Assembly: GCA_032622095.1 (NCBI GenBank)
Contig: CP136066.1
Location: 61,348,609 to 61,412,608, forward strand
Direction of reading: 5' to 3'
DNA length: 64,000 bases
From: Siphonodentalium dalli
Taxonomy: Eukaryota; Mollusca; Scaphopoda; Gadilida; Siphonodentaliidae
Shown here: positions 60,074 through 64,000 of the stretch, in pieces
Numbering within the stretch: position 1 is the first letter of the stretch
Layout of the letters: each line of letters begins with the position of its first letter
The notes under the pieces: model-generated
What the model was told of the DNA's origin: nothing
Databases searched by the model: none
Seen by the model: only the letters and a program-made list of their open reading frames with translations
Translations under genes and position numbers: made by a program

Positions 60074-60250
60074 ATACGGATGGCCTTCGCGATGGATATT
60101 GCTTTAAAATAGTCACATCCGTTAAAACCGCCATAAAAAGATAGAATATTACAATATAGATATATTTTCTTCTTATACCAATCATACATATTGGGTAAAT
60201 AGCATGTTATTGTCAAGATCGTACGCAGTGTTAGTAAACAAAAGCCATGT
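60074..60250. repeat. Dispersed repeat, family C, uninterrupted copy
   Basis: AAGATACGGATGGCC through TTATTGTCAAGATCGTA and GTAAACAAAAGCCATGT. It serves as the intact reference for the copy split by the LTR element. Confidence 0.65.
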
Positions 60251-60632
60251 TATACTACAGAGTGCATAAAGAGTGTGCAATAAGCAAAACACTCAACACC
60301 GGGGAGTCCCCACTATTTGAACTTTGGTTAAAACTGCCACCGTGTTGTTTAGAACATTCGCACAACCAGGGACCCACTACCCTACATGCAAAAACAATGT
60401 TTTTTCCTCCAAAAAATTAGGGACACGCCCCCTTCCCCTTTAAAAAATAGTGATCACAGTGTCCAATCAAATATAGTTTCTTCTGAGATAAAAGAAAACA
60501 CAGACAGTAACACACCACTAGAGCAGACTCACAGCCCAACACAAACAACTTAAAATCTCGCTCTATATCGGGTACATGTAGCTGATAGCGATAGTTCTTT
60601 TAAACAGAGAAAAATTGGCCATTATAGCACCA

Positions 60633-61086
60633 TTAACCCTTTACCCAACAGAACGGCCCTGTGCCAATGCATTCTCTTATATATGCGAGTCGACCATAGG
60701 TCGCCTCGCATATATAAGAGAATGCATTGGCTTAACTCATATTAAAAATGATAAAATTGTCAAAGAATGTAGAAAACTATTATAAAAAATGTTAAAAAAT
60801 GTAAGAAAAAAATATAAAATTGTTAAAGAATGTAAGAAAAAATGGTAAAAAAGATTTTTTTTAGGCCAATGCATTCTCTTATATATGCGAGGCGACCTAT
60901 GGTCGACTCGCATATATAAGAGAATGCATTGGCACAGGGCATAACTGTAACCATCACAATGTGGTCAATGAACCGGTTCCAATGATATCCATATTTGTAT
61001 GGTGTTATTGAGACAGACCGAAGATATTTTAGGCTGTTGAAGCTTTATTTGGGCGTTTTTGGCCGCTTTGTTGGGTAAAGGGTTAA
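60633..61086 (+). mobile_element. piggyBac-like MITE, family A, copy 2
   Basis: TTAA at both ends, termini CCCTTTACCCAACA / TGTTGGGTAAAGGG, and two internal hairpins with arms GCCAATGCATTCTCTTATAT. The other foldback arm (about 58470-58480) holds the matching empty site, CATGAACAGAGG in mirror view. Confidence 0.88.
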
Positions 61087-61241
61087 CAGAGGAGCACCTG
61101 GACAGTTTTTTTAAAGGCCCCGGTAACCGTAGGTTACAATTCATTCTGCAATATTCTTAGAAACCGAACTGTCCATATTCATTTATAAATTGAGTCAGAT
61201 TTATTTACGAAAATAGACGCGATAACAGCGGCAGACCAGCG

Positions 61242-61375
61242 TACAGTAATGCCCAAAGTAATTGACCACTTAACCAAAGCAAAATTATGGGTAATTTTTC
61301 AGGATTTAGTCGGTCTGAAAAATTACCCATAATTCTGCTGTGGTTAAGTGGTCAATTACTTTTGGCATTACTGTA
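61242..61375. mobile_element. Tc1/mariner-type MITE, hairpin-like
   Basis: TA at both edges and long inverted ends beginning CAGTAATGCC and continuing AAAGTAATTGACCACTTAAC, leaving only a short loop. TA flanks and CAGT-type ends are typical of mariner-derived MITEs. No transposase. Confidence 0.78.
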
Positions 61376-61469
61376 TATACCAATCATGATAGACATGAAG
61401 ACACAAGAACGGGTAATGATTGCGTCCATATATACGACGCTAGATCGAACGGTTATTTTTGTGATTTGT

Positions 61470-61820
61470 TTAACCCTTTACCCAACAGAAGGGCCCTGTG
61501 CCAATGCATATATAAGAGAATGCATTGGCTTAACACATTAAAAATTATAAAATTGTTAAAGAATGGTAAAAAAAATGGTAAAAAGTGTTAAAAAAAGATT
61601 TTTTTAGGCCAATGCATTCTCTTATATATGCGAGGCGACCTATGGTCGACTCGCATATATAAGAGAATGCATTGGCACAGGGCATAACTGTAACTATCAC
61701 AATGTGGTCAAGGGAGCCGGTTCCAATGATATCCATATTTGTATGGTTCTATTGAGACAGACCGAAGATATTTTAGGCTGTTGAAGCTTTATTTGGCCGG
61801 TTTGTTGGGTAAAGGGTTAA
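61470..61820 (+). mobile_element. piggyBac-like MITE, family A, copy 3 (shortened)
   Basis: TTAA-bounded with the same termini. The first hairpin has lost one arm (GCCAATGCATATATAAGAGA), making this copy about 100 bp shorter than copies 2 and 4. Confidence 0.87.
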
Positions 61821-61821
61821 T

Positions 61822-63040
61822 ATGACAAAATGCACTTTTGATCAGTACCCGTGTGCCGAAAACCCGCCCAATACCATTGGTAATGACAAATACTTTGTAG
61901 AAACAATTACCTTGACCAGTAAATCCACGGATCAGATACCAACGATGTTAAGCCGACAACCTACGGGTGTTCTTGGAGTAATCTCCCATGAACAAGAAAC
62001 GCGTTTTCTGAATATATTGACTTTGAATGGGTGTGGCCCAGAAAAAAGGCTGCAATATAAAGAATTTCATGATTTGATAACGCGTTATGACATATTGTGT
62101 TTCTCAGAAAGGCCTTTTTTAGAAGACCAAATAATTACATCTGGTCTTTAAATTTGTGTTGTAAAGGGAAAACATTTATAATGGTACACGATCAGGTGGA
62201 ATTTTGATAGCGACAAAGATTGATTTATTTCAGCACGTTGTTCCTTTAAAATCGGACAACTGTAACGTCGCATGAATACGTACTGACGCCAGTGATAAAC
62301 AATCGTCATCCCTTCTATTGGGGGCAGTCTATATACCCCCAGCAGGAACGCGTTATGCGAATGATGACTGGAACTTGAAACTTGAAGTTGATATCAGGAA
62401 ATTCCGAAAGAAAAATGATCAACTGCTTTTAACTGGGGATTTTAATTCACGAACAAACAACGTCAGTAACGTTAACCCCAACCGTGACAGGGGGGACATA
62501 AACCATATTTTTGAAAATTCAAATGTTTGTAACACGGTTTATGCATTTTTGTTGTGTATAGAAGATGAATATTATGATGATGAATGTAATGATAATGATT
62601 TTGATAAGACATTTCAGGTCCCAAATCGAATATCTCAAGACAAAGGTACGGTGCATGAACTCTTATGGTTATAAACTTTTGAGTTTATGTAGATTTATGA
62701 AATTATTCATCGTCAATGGGATGTGTGGTGAGGATAAATATGGAAAATTTACGTCGCACAGTAATCGATTATGCACTATAGGAGCGAAACGTCTTTTGAG
62801 CAAGATCGAAAACTTCAAGATCAATGTATTCTCCGATATACATGGAGCTATACACTTTGTGTTAAAATTTGATTTCCCTAATCGATAGATACCAAATAGT
62901 TTCACCGACGAGAACTCCACTGTTGGTGAACAAATCATAAAAACCAAATGATGGGGAGAACGTTATCGGGACCAAGAAATACAAATTCTAAAAGAATTTA
63001 AATACCTTAGTATTAAATTCTTTTACAATGGTAGATTCTA
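61822..63040 (+). pseudogene. LINE endonuclease-domain fragment
   Basis: Plus-strand frames give FLNILTLNGCGPEKRLQYKE, then FHDLITRYDILCFSE. A shifted frame gives SGGILIATKIDLFQHVV; another gives LGAVYIPPAGTRYANDD and LLLTGDFNSRTN, the GDFN motif of APE-type endonucleases. YGYKLLSLCRFMKLFIVNG and GEDKYGKFT follow, and FSDIHGAIHF resembles the terminal SDH block. Several frameshifts and stops make it inactive. Confidence 0.8.
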
Positions 63041-63048
63041 CCAATCGA

Positions 63049-63513
63049 TTAACCCTTTACCCAACAGAAGGGCCCTGTGCCAATGCATTCTCTTATATAT
63101 GCGAGTCGACCATAGGTCGCCTCGCATATATAAGAGAATGCATTGGCTTAACACATATTAAAAATGATAAAATTGTCAAAGAATGTAGAAAAATATTATA
63201 AAAATTGTTAAAAAATGTAAGAAAACATTATAAAATTGTTAAAGAATGTAAGAAAAAATGGTAAAAAGTGTTAAAAAAAAGACTTTTTTAGGCTAATGCA
63301 TTCTCTTATATATGCGAGGCGACCTATGGTCGACTCGCATATATAAGAGAATGCATTGGCACAGGGCATAACTGTAACCATCACAATGTGGTCAATGAGC
63401 CGGTTCCAATGATATCCATATTTGTATGGTTTTATTGAGACAGACCCAAGATAATTTAGGCTGTTGAAGCTTTATTTGGCCGGTTTTGGCCGGTTTGTTG
63501 GGTAAAGGGTTAA
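63049..63513 (+). mobile_element. piggyBac-like MITE, family A, copy 4
   Basis: TTAA-bounded, termini and two hairpins as in copy 2. It is inserted within the LINE region, whose sequence is found on both sides. Confidence 0.88.
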
Positions 63514-63539
63514 GCATGCAGACCCAGAGTGCAGCCACG

Positions 63540-64000
63540 AGAGCCACCGACGAGAACTCCACTGTTGGTGAACAAATGATAAAAACCAAATGATGGGGAG
63601 AACGTTACCCAGAAATATTAATTCCGATGACATTAAGCTTATTATTGGTGAACTTAATGATTTGGGGAAACAACAGTTGTTTATCCCAAACAAATATTGA
63701 TGATGTGTGTGGACACATATCGAGATTCTAAAAACGGCGGCCGATCGTACATTGGGAACTTATAAACCCCAAAAACCCCAAAACGCGGGAATATTATGCG
63801 CAAAGACAAAGACTGGTTCGATGGTGAGTGTCGAGCACTGAGGAATTAATTCAACCGTTCAAAGCGCGAGTACAAGACAACAAAATATATTATAGATAAA
63901 TATATAAGGAAACAATCTTTCGCGAAATATAGAGGGGTTATGGATATAAAAATTAAAGAAGTGCGACTATAAAGCAGGTTTCAGAACTTCGAGATGCATC
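63540..64000 (+). pseudogene. LINE fragment continuing past the window edge
   Basis: Begins with a second copy of ACGAGAACTCCACTGTTGGT (also at about 62908). Further on, KDKDWFDGECRALRN and FNRSKREYKTTKYIIDKYIR form the basic WFDxECR linker that follows the endonuclease in many LINEs. Stops are present. The reverse transcriptase would lie beyond the window. Confidence 0.65.

Larger units (their letters stand above)
58262..61241. repeat. 3-kb foldback upstream of exon 1
   Basis: The left arm (58262-58662, then 59335-59455) is mirrored by the right arm (60340-60440, then 60442-61241). Matching pairs include GATATAGAGCGAGATTTTAA, AGAAGAAACTATATTTGATTG-type sequence, and TTGCATGTAGGGTAGTG against its mirror. 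The right arm carries the MITE at 60633-61086. The left arm carries about 670 bp not found on the right. Confidence 0.85.

Noticed and set aside
1-64000. tRNA, rRNA or other structured RNA genes
   Set aside because: None recognised by eye on either strand; a covariance-model search would be needed to exclude them.

Overview
The window is animal genomic DNA: spliced coding exons with GT-AG introns, abundant small inverted-repeat transposons, degenerate LINEs and a very large satellite. The repeat-rich, AT-biased texture and the LINE remnants fit a marine invertebrate (mollusc, brachiopod or amphioxus-like). I cannot name the species, and that assignment is inference.

One protein-coding gene dominates. 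It is an ABCG5-type (sterolin-1) half ABC transporter on the minus strand. I traced ten coding exons from the first visible ATG at 58196 to a TGA ending at 3044. All splice phases agree and give 641 codons, close to the roughly 650 residues of vertebrate ABCG5. Exons 1-5 carry the nucleotide-binding domain (Walker A split between exons 1 and 2, Q-loop, ISGGE signature, Walker B, H-loop) and the linker. Exons 6-10 carry six membrane segments and the large extracellular loop with its NFTC site. No ABCG8 partner is seen in the 5.8 kb upstream.

Layout, left to right: a 2.4-kb foldback element with an inverted array of about 130-bp units (1-2375); two decayed tandem copies of the last exon (2755-3043); exon 10; a satellite of about 24.5 kb made of a 39-bp unit with higher-order structure, lying entirely inside the last intron (3934-28395); exon 9; a GAT microsatellite and three head-to-tail Helitron-like elements (29866-32420); exon 8; two palindromic elements (34460-36778); exon 7; TTAA-flanked MITEs; exon 6; a TIR DNA transposon and a LINE 3' fragment (39645-41340); exons 5 and 4; a 6.3-kb LTR element in intron 3 (44795-51134); exons 3 and 2; CCAA-rich minisatellites and decayed partial copies of exon 1 in intron 1; exon 1; a 3-kb foldback hit by a piggyBac-like MITE; a mariner-like MITE; and a LINE endonuclease fragment running off the right edge.

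The most striking points are: (i) the last intron of a sterol-transporter gene is a satellite of roughly 625 units with nested kilobase-scale duplications; (ii) both ends of the gene have spawned tandem partial exon copies; (iii) several exons lie within a few tens of bases of mobile-element ends; (iv) paired filled and empty sites inside the window date several insertions. I see no prokaryotic genes, CRISPR arrays or recognisable RNA genes.
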